DNA of 64,000 bases, taken from contig NZ_KB235941.1 in NCBI RefSeq assembly GCF_000332315.1, forward strand, positions 433,850-497,849, given 5' to 3'. A program made the translations under genes and the position numbers. The notes below the pieces were generated by a model. The model ran no database searches. It was not told the DNA's origin and worked only from the letters and a program-made list of their open reading frames with translations. The DNA comes from Prochlorothrix hollandica PCC 9006 = CALU 1027. GTDB lineage: Bacteria > Cyanobacteriota > Cyanobacteriia > Prochlorotrichales > Prochlorotrichaceae. Numbering within the stretch: the first letter of the stretch is position 1; every line of letters begins with the position of its first letter. This document shows, one piece after another, positions 34,908 to 44,106 of the stretch.

Positions 34908-35447
34908 ATGACTGCCCCTTACCCCTCCCTCCAGAGCCTTGATTTTATCCCCTATGTGGACTCCGAAGGAGTCATCCCAGAAGACCTATTCCAGGGGAAA
35001 GTGGGGGTTTATGGCATTTTCGATGCGGATCAGTCCCTCTGTTATGTGGGCCTATCGCGGGATATTTATGCCAGCTTGCGGCAGCATTTAGTGCGCCGTC
35101 CCCACCAGTGCCATTGGCTGAAATTTCAAACCCTCGATCGCCCCAACCGCACTGTTTTAGAGGGCACCCGGCAGCAGTGGATCGATGAGAATGGGGCTGT
35201 TCCCCTGGGCAATGGAGCAGAGGAAGCCCACTGGACCCAGGCGATCGATGCCAAAGCCCAAATGACCCCAGAAGAACAAGCAGCGGTGGCAGCAGCCGAT
35301 GATTTAGGCCGATCGAATCTGTTGCGGGATGTATCGCGGCGGGTAGAAGCAGAAATTTTTGCTATCTTGGCAGCACGGGGGGTAACCTTAAAATTTCGCT
35401 TTGACCCCAAACTGAAGGAACAAGGGCTACTGAATCTTAAAGCCTAA
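34908..35447 (+). CDS. GIY-YIG nuclease family protein
   Basis: A 179-residue protein with an N-terminal GIY-YIG domain. The motif reads GVYGIFDADQSLCYVGLSRD, followed by the Arg-containing helix YASLRQHLVRR and a later acidic residue in VLEGTRQQWIDENG. In nucleases of this fold (UvrC, homing enzymes, SLX1) these residues bind metal and the scissile phosphate. The C-terminal 90 residues are helical and unassigned. Cyanobacteria carry stand-alone members of unknown role; repair is an inference. ATG 34908 starts MTAPYPSLQSLDFIPY. Confidence 0.85.
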   Translation: MTAPYPSLQSLDFIPYVDSEGVIPEDLFQGKVGVYGIFDADQSLCYVGLSRDIYASLRQHLVRRPHQCHWLKFQTLDRPNRTVLEGTRQQWIDENGAVPLGNGAEEAHWTQAIDAKAQMTPEEQAAVAAADDLGRSNLLRDVSRRVEAEIFAILAARGVTLKFRFDPKLKEQGLLNLKA

Positions 35448-35543
35448 GCTCTCCCCCAAGCCTAAGCTCCCTGACAAGCTTAAACTCCCGGATTTTGCTT
35501 TAACCTATCGTTTTACTGGCGTGTTACTGCCGGTTACTGGCCT

Positions 35544-36191
35544 ATGAATGCTCCTGAAACTTACCGCAATAATTGGCTCGATCGTCTGTTTATTTGGTTC
35601 TTTAGCCGCCAAATGGCAGCAGCCATGGGTATAGCCGCACCACAACGGGGTTATGACGGATTTGTGGAACTGTCTCAGGAAATGATGCAGGGCCGCAATG
35701 CCCAGGCCCAGCAGGACTTAGTGACGATCGTTCTGCGATCCCTCATCCCAGCCCCCGTATTACAGGGAGTGCGCCATTTCTTCTCCCCTAGTCAATGGGT
35801 TTGCGAACTCAATGCCTGGTTTGCCACCCTGTTATTTGAGTGGTTAGTGGGTCCCTGCGAGGTGCGACCCGTCGAAGTTACCGACTCAACGGGAGCCTTG
35901 CGCACCCAGCGCAGTGGAGTTCACATCCAGAAATGTCGCTACCTCGACCAAAGCCGTTGCGTTAGCCTCTGCATTAATCTGTGCAAGGTGCCCACCCAAA
36001 ACTTTTTTACCCAGGACTTTGGTATCCCCGTCACCCTCACCCCCAACTTTGAAGACTTCAGTTGCGAGATGGTCTTTGGACAGGTTCCCCCACCCCTGGA
36101 AACCGAACCCTACTACAATCAACCCTGCTTAGCAAATCCCCCTGATGCAGCGAATAAAGCCGCAAAACCCTGCCCCGGTCTCCGCAATTAG
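35544..36191 (+). CDS. D27-like beta-carotene isomerase (DUF4033)
   Basis: A 215-residue protein of the DWARF27/DUF4033 family. The C-terminal conserved block is clear: CRYLDQSRCVSLCINLCKVP, TQNFFTQDFGIPVTLTPNF and DFSCEMVFGQVPPPLE, with cysteines thought to hold iron. Plant D27 isomerises all-trans to 9-cis beta-carotene in strigolactone synthesis; the cyanobacterial function is less defined but probably concerns carotenoid isomers. It follows the GIY-YIG gene by 96 bases with no obvious functional link. Confidence 0.85.
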   Translation: MNAPETYRNNWLDRLFIWFFSRQMAAAMGIAAPQRGYDGFVELSQEMMQGRNAQAQQDLVTIVLRSLIPAPVLQGVRHFFSPSQWVCELNAWFATLLFEWLVGPCEVRPVEVTDSTGALRTQRSGVHIQKCRYLDQSRCVSLCINLCKVPTQNFFTQDFGIPVTLTPNFEDFSCEMVFGQVPPPLETEPYYNQPCLANPPDAANKAAKPCPGLRN

Positions 36192-36220
36192 TTGAGTCTG
36201 GTAACCAGCCCCTAAGACGG

Positions 36221-37492
36221 CTAATACCTCTCTTCCTTGATAATCGCAAAGTCAGGTTGATATCCCAATTTAATGCTAACGGCGGTCAGGCTAGCCCGAT
36301 CGCATTGATTCCAGCCCCAACCACACCGCAACCAATCCGATGACACCACATAATCCACCTGGCCATCCTCATTGATATCCCGGAAGGTCAGCGTTGCCAG
36401 TTCTGCCCCCAAGACGGAACCCAGTACGGTTTTAGGATCCGAGCAGCGAACCGGGGTAAAAGTAACGTAGCGGGAGTTATCGGGGGATGTGGCGCGATCG
36501 AAGCAAATATCATGTTGGCGAAAAGGGTTGAAATGCTGTAGGGAATAGTGGGTTCCACTGACTAAAACCACTCCCCCAACCCCCAGGAAAATATAGCGCT
36601 TACGCAGCCACCGCCGCCAGTGACGCGCTGGAAATTGGGTCACAGCGTTCAGGGAAGCACTGAGAGGACCACTGAGAGAACCACTGAGAGGACCACTGAG
36701 AGGACCACTGAGAGAGCCACTGAGAGGACCACTGAGAGGACCACTGAGAGAGCCACTGAGAGGACTACTAAAAGGTTGCGTCGATAGGTTACCAGAAGGC
36801 GTTGAATCCGTCCAAGACTGAGATTTTCGAGGAAATGTGGCTGCTGGATCTGGGGATAATCCCTGGCGTTGGTGTGCTGTAGATCGGTATTCCTGATAGA
36901 GCGGACTCAAAATTTGTAACAGATCCTGCGCAACGACCTGGTAAGTATCGGGCTTACTCAAGGCTGTGATAATGGTTCGTAAAACTGTTTCTAGGGATCC
37001 CAGATGATCAACCTTGGCTTCCAGTTCCTGGAGTAGGTCTTCCCAGGGGATGCCGTTCAAAGCATCAGTGTTATTATCCCAAGTATTGCGGCAGACGCAC
37101 AATAACAGCTTTTTGAGTCGGATTTGGTTGGGATGTTGAGCTAAAAGATTGACCGTGCGCTGATGGACATCATCCAGGGTCGTGGGGGACGCACGGGAAG
37201 ACAACTGATAGAGCGGCTCCAATTTCTGGAGGATCACGTTCTGCACCTGGATATAGGCCACGGGCTTATTGATCTGAGCCACTAGGTTGGTGAGAAGCTG
37301 CTCCAAATGGGCTAAGGTGGGGCACTGACTGAGGATAGTCTGCACCAACTCCCCCACAGGCAGAGTTTCTAAAACCTCAGGATTATCTTCCCAGATGTCG
37401 TAGCAGGCATAAACCAACAGTTTTTTGATCCGTGCCTGCTGCTGATCATGCTCTAGTTCTTGTACTACTTGATCTAGGGTGATCATAGACAT
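36221..37492 (-). CDS. Membrane protein with duplicated helical domain, unknown function
   Basis: A 423-residue protein. Two related all-helical domains lie at about residues 20-95 and 120-200: the first has IKKLLVYACYDIWEDN and ends LQKLEPLY, the second has LKKLLLCVCRNTWDNN and ends LQILSPLY. A linker of repeated GPLSGSLS units from a 12-bp tandem repeat (about 36655-36770) and one membrane helix (YIFLGVGGVVLVSGTHYSL) follow. The outer C-terminal domain has an EF-hand- or FG-GAP-like DINEDGQVDYVV. The cytoplasmic duplicated domain could bind a partner. I cannot assign a function. Confidence 0.72.
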   Translation of the reverse strand: MSMITLDQVVQELEHDQQQARIKKLLVYACYDIWEDNPEVLETLPVGELVQTILSQCPTLAHLEQLLTNLVAQINKPVAYIQVQNVILQKLEPLYQLSSRASPTTLDDVHQRTVNLLAQHPNQIRLKKLLLCVCRNTWDNNTDALNGIPWEDLLQELEAKVDHLGSLETVLRTIITALSKPDTYQVVAQDLLQILSPLYQEYRSTAHQRQGLSPDPAATFPRKSQSWTDSTPSGNLSTQPFSSPLSGSLSGPLSGPLSGSLSGPLSGPLSGSLSGPLSASLNAVTQFPARHWRRWLRKRYIFLGVGGVVLVSGTHYSLQHFNPFRQHDICFDRATSPDNSRYVTFTPVRCSDPKTVLGSVLGAELATLTFRDINEDGQVDYVVSSDWLRCGWGWNQCDRASLTAVSIKLGYQPDFAIIKEERY

Positions 37493-37859
37493 TGCACTAG
37501 GAGGGGTAAGGGGGGTCTATACAATAGATCACAAGCCAAAGCAATTGTCCCGGACTATTGACAATGGATTAAAATCGATTGGTTTTACAGCAGTCCTAAA
37601 TGGGTCGTGGGGTGTGCGACCGGAAGGCACACACCACCCAAAGGGTTGCAGCGATCGAGATCCTTACAACTGATTTAGGGTTGCTGTAGCAGATGGCTTG
37701 GGATAGGTTCCCTGGGGTGTTGGATCTACTGAATCTGCTGAATCTGCTGAATTTGCTGAATCTTTATCATAACCGCAGAACCATAACCGCAAAGGTTCCC
37801 CTAGTATAGCGCCGGACTGCTACTGACTTGGTTTGCCGTTGATTTTAACGAGAAGGGTT
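37493..37859. other. Intergenic region with 103-bp element and 9-bp repeat
   Basis: Holds copy H (37586-37688) and about five units of CTGAATCTG (about 37722-37762). The futC stop is at 37860. No gene is supported. Confidence 0.65.
37586..37688. mobile_element. 103-bp palindromic MITE-like element, copy H
   Basis: Begins TACAGCAGTCCTAAAT and ends TTTAGGGTTGCTGTA. The inner stem is eroded (GTGTGCGACC / GGCACACACC). It lies about 95 bases upstream of the leftward gene at 36221-37492. Confidence 0.85.
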
Positions 37860-38984
37860 CTAGGATGCAGCCAGAACCGGCAAGGGGGAGCGAGGGGAGC
37901 GATCGGCCACCACGGCCAGGGGTTGATTATTACGGCGGAATACCTTTACGACCTGGGGATCAAAGGTGACTGCCACCCGATCGCCCACCTCTAAGGTTTG
38001 GCTGAGGGCCACCCGCGCCACCAACTCCAACCCCGATTCGGTCACCAAACTATAACGTTGTTCCCGTCCCAAAAACTGGCGATCGCGCACCACCGCAATA
38101 CCCTGGGGATCCAGTTCCAGCCGTAGGTCTTCCTGGCGCAGCATCAAATCCACCCCATCCTCCAAATCAACCCCTGGCTCCGCTAGATAGATGGTGCCAA
38201 ATTCCGTTTTCCAAGACTGCAACAGCCGCTGGGCCGGGATAAAGTTGGCTTGGGTCACAAATTCCGCCACAAACCGCGTAGCCGGTTGATCATAGAGGTC
38301 TTGGGGGGTGGCAATCTGTTCCACCCGGCCCTGGCGCATGACGGCCACCCGATCGCACACCGACAACGCCTCTTCCTGGTCATGGGTCACTAGTACCGCC
38401 GAGGTGCCCGCTTTTTTGAGAATAGTGCGCAGTTCTTGGCGCAACCGCAACCGCACCTGCACATCTAAATTGCTCAGGGGTTCATCCAACAAAATCAGAC
38501 TAGGGTTGGGGGCCAGGGCACGGGCCAGGGCCACCCGCTGTTGTTGCCCACCGGACAGTTCATGGGGATAGCGCTTGTGTAGCCCTTCCAAGCTGGCCAG
38601 GGTCATCACCTCCAGCACCCGCTGTTGCAGGCCCGATCGCCGCCAACCCTTTTGTTGCTTCAGGCCAAAGGCAATATTTTGGGCCACGGTTAAATGGGGA
38701 AACAGGGCATAATCCTGGAAGACCATGCCCACCCCGCGCCGCTCTGGGGGCAGGTTACAGTTGGGGCAGGCGATTTCCCGATCGGCCAAAAAAATACGCC
38801 CTGCCTGGGGTTGTTCAAACCCAGCAATGAGGCGCAGCAGGGTGGTTTTACCGCAACCAGAGGGACCCAGCAACCCCAGCAACTCCCCAGGGTATAAATT
38901 AATGTGGACGTTATCAACAGCGGGGAGAATGGCACCGGGGAAGTCTTTAACAACGCCATGGAGGGACAAAATGGCTTGGGGCAT
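37860..38984 (-). CDS. futC: Iron(III) ABC transporter ATP-binding protein
   Basis: A 374-residue ATPase of the FbpC/FutC type. Walker A is GPSGCGKTT, the signature is LSGGQQQRVALARAL, Walker B is LILLDEPLSNLD, and a C-terminal TOBE-like regulatory domain (LMLRQEDLRLELDPQGIAVV) follows. It should power import of Fe(III) with the FutB permease encoded divergently. ATG 38984 (MPQAILSLHGVVKDF) is chosen because the upstream in-frame region to 39095 is a 12-bp tandem repeat encoding Gln-Pro-rich sequence. The binding protein FutA is not in the window. Substrate assigned by family and pairing with FutB. Confidence 0.86.
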   Translation of the reverse strand: MPQAILSLHGVVKDFPGAILPAVDNVHINLYPGELLGLLGPSGCGKTTLLRLIAGFEQPQAGRIFLADREIACPNCNLPPERRGVGMVFQDYALFPHLTVAQNIAFGLKQQKGWRRSGLQQRVLEVMTLASLEGLHKRYPHELSGGQQQRVALARALAPNPSLILLDEPLSNLDVQVRLRLRQELRTILKKAGTSAVLVTHDQEEALSVCDRVAVMRQGRVEQIATPQDLYDQPATRFVAEFVTQANFIPAQRLLQSWKTEFGTIYLAEPGVDLEDGVDLMLRQEDLRLELDPQGIAVVRDRQFLGREQRYSLVTESGLELVARVALSQTLEVGDRVAVTFDPQVVKVFRRNNQPLAVVADRSPRSPLPVLAAS

Positions 38985-39502
38985 AGGGTTTAACAGGGAA
39001 TGGGGGGCAAGGCTCAAGGTGGGCTGTAAGGTGGGCTGCAAGATGGGCTGCAAGATGGGCTGAAACGTGGGCTGCAAGATGGGCTGGAACGGCATCGGTA
39101 ACCAGGGGGCTAAGGGACAGAAGGGTTAAGGGACCCGGGAGGGGTTAGGGTCGGCAGGAGCCAAGGCGAGGGGATCAAAAGCTAGTTCTCAGGCAGTCAC
39201 CAGCCCGTCATCAGCCAGCTATCCGATGGCTTGCACCAAAGCAGAACATGGTGCCCTGCATCGTACCCTATAGTTTTAGTGTAGACAGTTCTGCAATAAA
39301 TTCTCAATAGACTCTTACTAAAACTTTAACTACAGCAACCCTAAATCAGTGGTAGGCATCCCGATCGCTGAAACCCCTTGGGTGGTGTTCGACCTCCGGA
39401 CGCACAGCCCACGACCCATTTCGGACTGCTGTAAAAACCGGTAATTTGTCTTGCATCGGTCTTTTATTGATCCCATAACCCCCTGAACAACCGAGGACTA
39501 TT
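38985..39502. other. Divergent futC/futB intergenic region with tandem repeat and MITE
   Basis: Nearest futC, about six units of AAGATGGGCTGC (about 39017-39090). A unique stretch follows, then copy I of the 103-bp element (39331-39433), which lies 69 bases before the futB start. Promoters of both iron genes should be here. I could not find a convincing Fur box. Confidence 0.6.
39331..39433. mobile_element. 103-bp palindromic MITE-like element, copy I
   Basis: Begins TACAGCAACCCTAAAT and ends ATTTCGGACTGCTGTA. The inner stem is eroded by several changes (GTGGTGTTCGACC / GGACGCACAGCCC). Confidence 0.83.
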
Positions 39503-41236
39503 GTGCCCAGACTTGATTGGTTCCGCCGTAATAACCCTGGGGATGCGGATCCCCAGCCCTTGGGTCGATCGGGGAGGATACCTGCCTTGAGGATTCCCTG
39601 GAATCCTTGGGCGATCGCCATCTCCGCCATTGCCTTGCTCATCGCCACCCCCATGTTGGTGGTATTCAGCAGCGTCCTCACCAACCAGGGGGAAATCTGG
39701 GGGCACCTGGTAACCACCGTGCTGCCCCGCTACCTGGGCAATTCCCTGGGGTTGGCCCTGGGGGTGAGCGGCGGGGTGTTGCTGTTGGGGGTCAGCACCG
39801 GCTGGCTGGTGACCCTCTGCCGGTTTCCGGGACGGTGGCTGTTTGAGTGGGCTTTGCTGCTGCCCTTGGCCGCGCCCGCCTATATCCTGGCCTATGTCTA
39901 CACTGATTTTCTGGAATACTATGGCCCGGTGCAAATGACCCTGCGCCAGTGGTTTGGCTGGGAAACCATGCACGACTACTGGTTTCCGCCGGTGCGCTCC
40001 CTGGGGGGGGCCATTGTCATGTTTAGCCTGACCCTCTATCCCTATGTCTATCTGTTGGCGCGGGTGGCCTTTTTGGAACAGAGCCGCCGCACCCTGGAGG
40101 CCAGCCGCAACCTGGGCTGTGGTCCCTGGCGTAGTTTTTGGGTGGTGGCGCTACCCCTGGCTCGCCCTAGCATTATGGCGGGATTAGCCCTGGCCTTGAT
40201 GGAAACCCTCAATGATTACGGCACCGTCAAGTTTTTTGGGGTAGATACCTTCACCACGGGCATTTATCGCACCTGGTTCGGCATTGGGGAACGCCAAGGA
40301 GCGGCCCAACTATCGGCGGTGCTGTTGGTCTTTATTCTGCTGCTGATCAGCGGGGAACAGTGGTTTCGGCGACAGGCCCGCTATTACCAAAGCAAGACCC
40401 TGGCGGAGGCGGAGGGGGGGTATGGCCTAGGGGGGATGCGGGCGATCGCCGCGATCGTAACCTGCTCTCTGCCCGTAGCATTGGGCCTGCTGCTGCCCGG
40501 TGGATTGCTGCTCCAGATGACCTTGGCCAACCTAGACAAAAGTTTTGATGCCACCTACTGGCACCTCACCAGCAATAGCCTGATCTTGGCGACGGTGACC
40601 GCTGGGGTCGGGGTGTTGCTGGCCCTGGTGATGGCCTATGGCTTGCGCCTCAGTCCCAACTGGGTGGTCACCTCCGGGGTGCGGCTGGCGGCCATGGGCT
40701 ACGCCATTCCGGGGGCAGTGATTGCGGTGGGGCTGTTGGTGCCCTTGGGGTGGATCGATCGCACCCTCAACACCACCCTCCAGGCCCAATTTGGCTTTAG
40801 CCCCGGCCTGCTCCTCAGCGGCACCGCGATCGCCCTCGTCCTGGGTTACCTGGTGCGGTTTCTGGCAGTGGCCTTTAATACGGTGGAATCCAGCTTAACC
40901 CGCATTTCCCCCAGCTTGGATGATGCCTCCCGCAGCCTGGGCCAAACCCCCTTGGGCACCCTCTGGCGCGTCCATTTTCCCCTGCTGCGGGGGGGACTGT
41001 TGACGGCGGTGATGCTGGTGTTTGTGGATGTGATGAAGGAACTGCCCGCCACGTTGGTGATGCGTCCTTTGAATTTTGACACCTTGGCGGTGCAGACGTT
41101 TCGCTATGCGGCGGATGAGTTGCCCGATCGCGCGGCGGCTCCGGCCTTAACCATTGTCCTGGTGGGGCTGTTGCCGGTGATTCTCCTCAGTTGGCAGGTG
41201 GCTAAAAGCCGTCGATCGCGTTCAGGCTCAGCCTGA
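39503..41236 (+). CDS. futB: Iron(III) ABC transporter permease
   Basis: A 577-residue permease of the FbpB/FutB/HitB type with two fused BPD_transp_1 halves and about twelve membrane helices. The family mark AAPAYILAYVYTDFLEYYGP is present. Each half has a coupling-loop EAA motif: LEASRNLGCGPWRSFWVVAL and DDASRSLGQTPLGTLWRVHF. It moves Fe(III) across the plasma membrane, energised by FutC encoded divergently. The annotated start at 39503 is GTG (gtgcccagacttgattgg), with a basic N-terminus before the first helix. Iron is the family assignment; the binding protein is not in the window. Confidence 0.88.
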   Translation: MPRLDWFRRNNPGDADPQPLGRSGRIPALRIPWNPWAIAISAIALLIATPMLVVFSSVLTNQGEIWGHLVTTVLPRYLGNSLGLALGVSGGVLLLGVSTGWLVTLCRFPGRWLFEWALLLPLAAPAYILAYVYTDFLEYYGPVQMTLRQWFGWETMHDYWFPPVRSLGGAIVMFSLTLYPYVYLLARVAFLEQSRRTLEASRNLGCGPWRSFWVVALPLARPSIMAGLALALMETLNDYGTVKFFGVDTFTTGIYRTWFGIGERQGAAQLSAVLLVFILLLISGEQWFRRQARYYQSKTLAEAEGGYGLGGMRAIAAIVTCSLPVALGLLLPGGLLLQMTLANLDKSFDATYWHLTSNSLILATVTAGVGVLLALVMAYGLRLSPNWVVTSGVRLAAMGYAIPGAVIAVGLLVPLGWIDRTLNTTLQAQFGFSPGLLLSGTAIALVLGYLVRFLAVAFNTVESSLTRISPSLDDASRSLGQTPLGTLWRVHFPLLRGGLLTAVMLVFVDVMKELPATLVMRPLNFDTLAVQTFRYAADELPDRAAAPALTIVLVGLLPVILLSWQVAKSRRSRSGSA

Positions 41237-41405
41237 AGTAACCCTGGTAAACTAAGGGGCGGGGCTAGGCCAGACCCCTTGGGATCAGCAACATTATCCC
41301 ACGGCAATCCCCAGCAGTCCCAATCCCCAGCAGTCCCAATCCCCAGCAGTCCCAATCCCCAGCAATCCCAACCCCCAGCAATCCCAACCAGGAGACCCTT
41401 GTACC
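41237..41405 (+). repeat. 16-bp tandem repeat upstream of the RidA gene
   Basis: Five units of CAATCCCCAGCAGTCC, the last two diverging to CAACCCCCAGCAATCC, fill 41305-41384. The RidA ATG is at 41406 with AGGAG nearby (about 41391-41395). Confidence 0.88.
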
Positions 41406-41798
41406 ATGACCCATCGCGTGATTCACACAGACCAGGCTCCCGCCCCCGTTGGACCCTATAATCAGGCGATCGTGGCCCAGGGTGCCCTCCTCTTTGCCTC
41501 CGGTCAAATTGCCTTGGATGCCGCCACCGGAACCTTCATCGCCCCCGATGATGTGGAAGCCCAAACCCATCAAGTCATGGCCAACCTGCGATCGGTGCTG
41601 CAAGCGGGGGGCGTAGACTTTGCCCAGGTGGTGAAAACCACGGTTTTTCTAGCTGACATGAATGATTTTGCTAAGGTAAACCGGATTTATAGCCAATATT
41701 TTGATGAAGCCACCGCCCCAGCGCGGGCAACGGTGGAAGTGGCCCGGTTACCCAAGGATGCCAAGGTGGAAATTGACTGTATTGCCGTCATTCCCTAG
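41406..41798 (+). CDS. ridA: RidA family deaminase
   Basis: A 130-residue YjgF/YER057c/UK114 (RidA) protein. It hydrolyses reactive imine intermediates such as 2-aminoacrylate, protecting PLP enzymes. Family signatures are GPYNQAIVAQGALLFASGQI, QAGGVDFAQVVKTTVFLADM, and the C-terminal ARATVEVARLPKDAKVEIDC with the conserved Arg. AGGAG lies about 10 bases before ATG 41406. The alpha/beta hydrolase begins 66 bases downstream, so co-transcription is possible. High confidence. Confidence 0.95.
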   Translation: MTHRVIHTDQAPAPVGPYNQAIVAQGALLFASGQIALDAATGTFIAPDDVEAQTHQVMANLRSVLQAGGVDFAQVVKTTVFLADMNDFAKVNRIYSQYFDEATAPARATVEVARLPKDAKVEIDCIAVIP

Positions 41799-41864
41799 GC
41801 TGGGAGCTTTGCCCTGTCCGATTGTTTGGTTTGCGATCGCCTATTCCCTCGTGCCGCCCCCACC

Positions 41865-42722
41865 ATGGCCTTTAACCTCACCGCCCAACGTCACCATCTG
41901 CAACTGCCCAGTATCCATCTGTCCTACCTGGACTGGAACCACGGCACCGAACCCGTCCTCTTTCTCCATGGTTTAGCCGATCATGCCCTGGTTTGGGCCA
42001 CCTGTGCCCAATTCCTGGGATCCCCCTACCACTGCGTTGCCCCCGATCTGCGGGGCCATGGGGACAGCGGCAAACCCACCACGGGCTACTATTGCAACGA
42101 CATTATTGGTGATGTAGAAGGATTACTAGACGTTTTGGGCTGGAGTTCCGCCCATGTCATCGCCCACTCCTGGGGAGCCAAGATTGCAGCCCTGTGGGCC
42201 ACCCGATCGCCCGATCTCGTCCGCAGTCTGGTCTTAGTCGATCCCTTTTTCATTAATGCCATGCCGGGTTGGGTGCGCATCACCTTTCCCGTTCTCTACC
42301 GCACCCTGCCGTTTCTGAAAATGATGGGACCCTTCCCCAGCCGCGCCGTTGCCCAAACCACAGCCCAGGGTCTGAAACAGTTTCAGGGCTGGAGTTCCCT
42401 CCAGGAAGCAGTGTTTGACCAGGGGCTGGAACAGCGGGCCGATGGGCAATGGGGCAGTAAGTTTGTGGTGCAAGCCCGCAATGAAACCTTTGTCGATTCC
42501 ATGCGCATGGCGGGGTTAGTGCGATCGCTGGATACCCCCACCCTCTTTGTCCAACCGGAGGGGGGGCTAAATCGCACTGAAGTTCAGTTGCAACCCTACC
42601 GCACCTATCTTCGCCATCTGCAAGTGGTCCCAGTGCCCGGTAACCATTGGCCCTTTTTGGGGGAACCGGAAGCCTTTAACAAAACCGTCGCTGCCTTTTT
42701 GGACCGTCAACGCTCCCGTTAA
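41865..42722 (+). CDS. Alpha/beta hydrolase
   Basis: A 285-residue alpha/beta hydrolase. The oxyanion loop is LFLHGLADHALVW, the nucleophile elbow AHSWGAKIA (Ser), the dynamic loop DLRGHGDSGKP, and the catalytic His lies in PVPGNHWPFLGEP. No lid or signal peptide is obvious. ATG 41865 (MAFNLTAQRH) is preferred; a 13-residue extension to 41826 is open but unlike the family. Substrate unknown. It follows ridA by 66 bases and converges with a second alpha/beta hydrolase. Confidence 0.88.
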   Translation: MAFNLTAQRHHLQLPSIHLSYLDWNHGTEPVLFLHGLADHALVWATCAQFLGSPYHCVAPDLRGHGDSGKPTTGYYCNDIIGDVEGLLDVLGWSSAHVIAHSWGAKIAALWATRSPDLVRSLVLVDPFFINAMPGWVRITFPVLYRTLPFLKMMGPFPSRAVAQTTAQGLKQFQGWSSLQEAVFDQGLEQRADGQWGSKFVVQARNETFVDSMRMAGLVRSLDTPTLFVQPEGGLNRTEVQLQPYRTYLRHLQVVPVPGNHWPFLGEPEAFNKTVAAFLDRQRSR

Positions 42723-42747
42723 CTCCCCTTTGGGCGGGATCCTGGAG

Positions 42748-43665
42748 CTAGGGGAGCCAGTTCACCATGGCTTCAGCCACCGTCTGGGACTGCTCCAGAT
42801 GGGGCACATGGCCGCTGCGATCGATCCAGGCTAACTGGGCATCGGGAATCTCCCGCGCAAACACCGCTGCATCCTGGGTGCCCAAAATGCGATCCTGTTG
42901 CCCCCACACCACCAGGCTGGGGCAGTGCAGTTGGCCAAGGCGTTGTTTGACGGAGGGATAGCCCCCGGATTTCGTGAAAGTTTTGAGGGCCGTGTCCCAG
43001 TGGGGCATCCGCAAATGGAGGGCTGCGCAGAGGGTGGCATCGGCGGTGGCCCAGCGATCGGGGTCGGCATAAGCCGATCTACTGATGTTATGGCGCACCC
43101 CCGGTCGTCGCAGAAATTCCACGGCCCAGGTATCCAAGGGCGGAAACAGATATTTGCCGATGATGGGACCATTTTGCACGCCAGCACTGTCCAACAACAC
43201 CAGGCGATCGACCACCTCCGGATAGGCCAGGGCAAAGTCCAAGGCCGCTGTCCCCCCCATGGAAGCCCCCGCCAGCACCACGGGACGCTGGATCAACTGC
43301 TGCCAGGTGGCATGGAGGTGGGTTTTGATGGTGGCGGGACTATAGGCTCCCTGGGGGGAACGTTCCGTAAAGCCAAAGCCCAGGAGATCCACGGCCCAAA
43401 TTTCCCGGTGGTTTACCAAACGGGGCAGCAGTCGCCGAAATTCCAGTAGGGAACTATCAAAGCCGTGGATTAACACTAGGGGAGGTTGGGAGGACGAGCT
43501 GGCACCACTGCGGACAAAACGGGTGGCGATCGGGTCTGCTTGGAGGGAGGTGGCGATCGCCTCGGTTTGGATTTGGGCCGCCAGCGATCGGGAGGTGTCT
43601 TCCGTCAGGTCAGCAAAGCCCTGGAGAACAACATCGGGCAGGGGCAGGTTTAGGGTAGGGTCCAT
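42748..43665 (-). CDS. Alpha/beta hydrolase
   Basis: A 305-residue alpha/beta hydrolase. Motifs: LVLIHGFDSSLLEFRRL, nucleophile elbow GASMGGTAALDFA, and the acid and His loops ending IDRSGHVPHLEQS. It is more like the lipase/haloperoxidase-type hydrolases than its convergent neighbour at 41865, so the two do not look like a recent duplication. The substrate is not deducible. ATG 43665 starts MDPTLNLPLPDVV. No signal peptide. Confidence 0.88.
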   Translation of the reverse strand: MDPTLNLPLPDVVLQGFADLTEDTSRSLAAQIQTEAIATSLQADPIATRFVRSGASSSSQPPLVLIHGFDSSLLEFRRLLPRLVNHREIWAVDLLGFGFTERSPQGAYSPATIKTHLHATWQQLIQRPVVLAGASMGGTAALDFALAYPEVVDRLVLLDSAGVQNGPIIGKYLFPPLDTWAVEFLRRPGVRHNISRSAYADPDRWATADATLCAALHLRMPHWDTALKTFTKSGGYPSVKQRLGQLHCPSLVVWGQQDRILGTQDAAVFAREIPDAQLAWIDRSGHVPHLEQSQTVAEAMVNWLP

Positions 43666-44106
43666 GGCTTCGGGGGTGAATGCTTCATCGTTGCCTATTA
43701 TTCTACGGTCTAATATCCTACGGTCTAACCCTTGGGGTTCAAGGCTCCCCTGAGGCAGCGGCGACTGAGGTGGGGGGCCGATCGCATCCGTATTGATACT
43801 TATCCATTAATTACCCCTTAAACGGAGTCCCCAGAGATCTGGCGATCGAGTCTCGCCTTTTCCAGCAAAAACAAATCTCTTCTGCCAAAACTTCTGTATC
43901 ACAGAATTTATTTCATTGAAGATCAGGGTTTTAGGATATTAGCCTGCATGGAATTACATCAGTAAATGATCAGGACTCTAGTCAGTTTGACGGGTGACAG
44001 GAGACGGCCCGAACTGGTAGAATCCCGTAGCTAAATCTGGGTCGAGAATGCTTGCATCAATGCCCCAGGATGACCATCAGGAAGATTCCTTGGGGGATTT
44101 GCGCCC
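43666..44106. other. Intergenic region before the haemagglutinin-type gene
   Basis: A short duplication TCTACGGTCTAATATCCTA / CTACGGTCTAACC lies near 43699-43730. The AT-richer stretch 43860-43980 is a likely promoter region for the gene at 44107. No RNA gene or long inverted repeat seen. Confidence 0.4.

Noticed and set aside
38985-39502. Fur box upstream of futB/futC
   Set aside because: No stretch matched the Fur consensus well enough to report.
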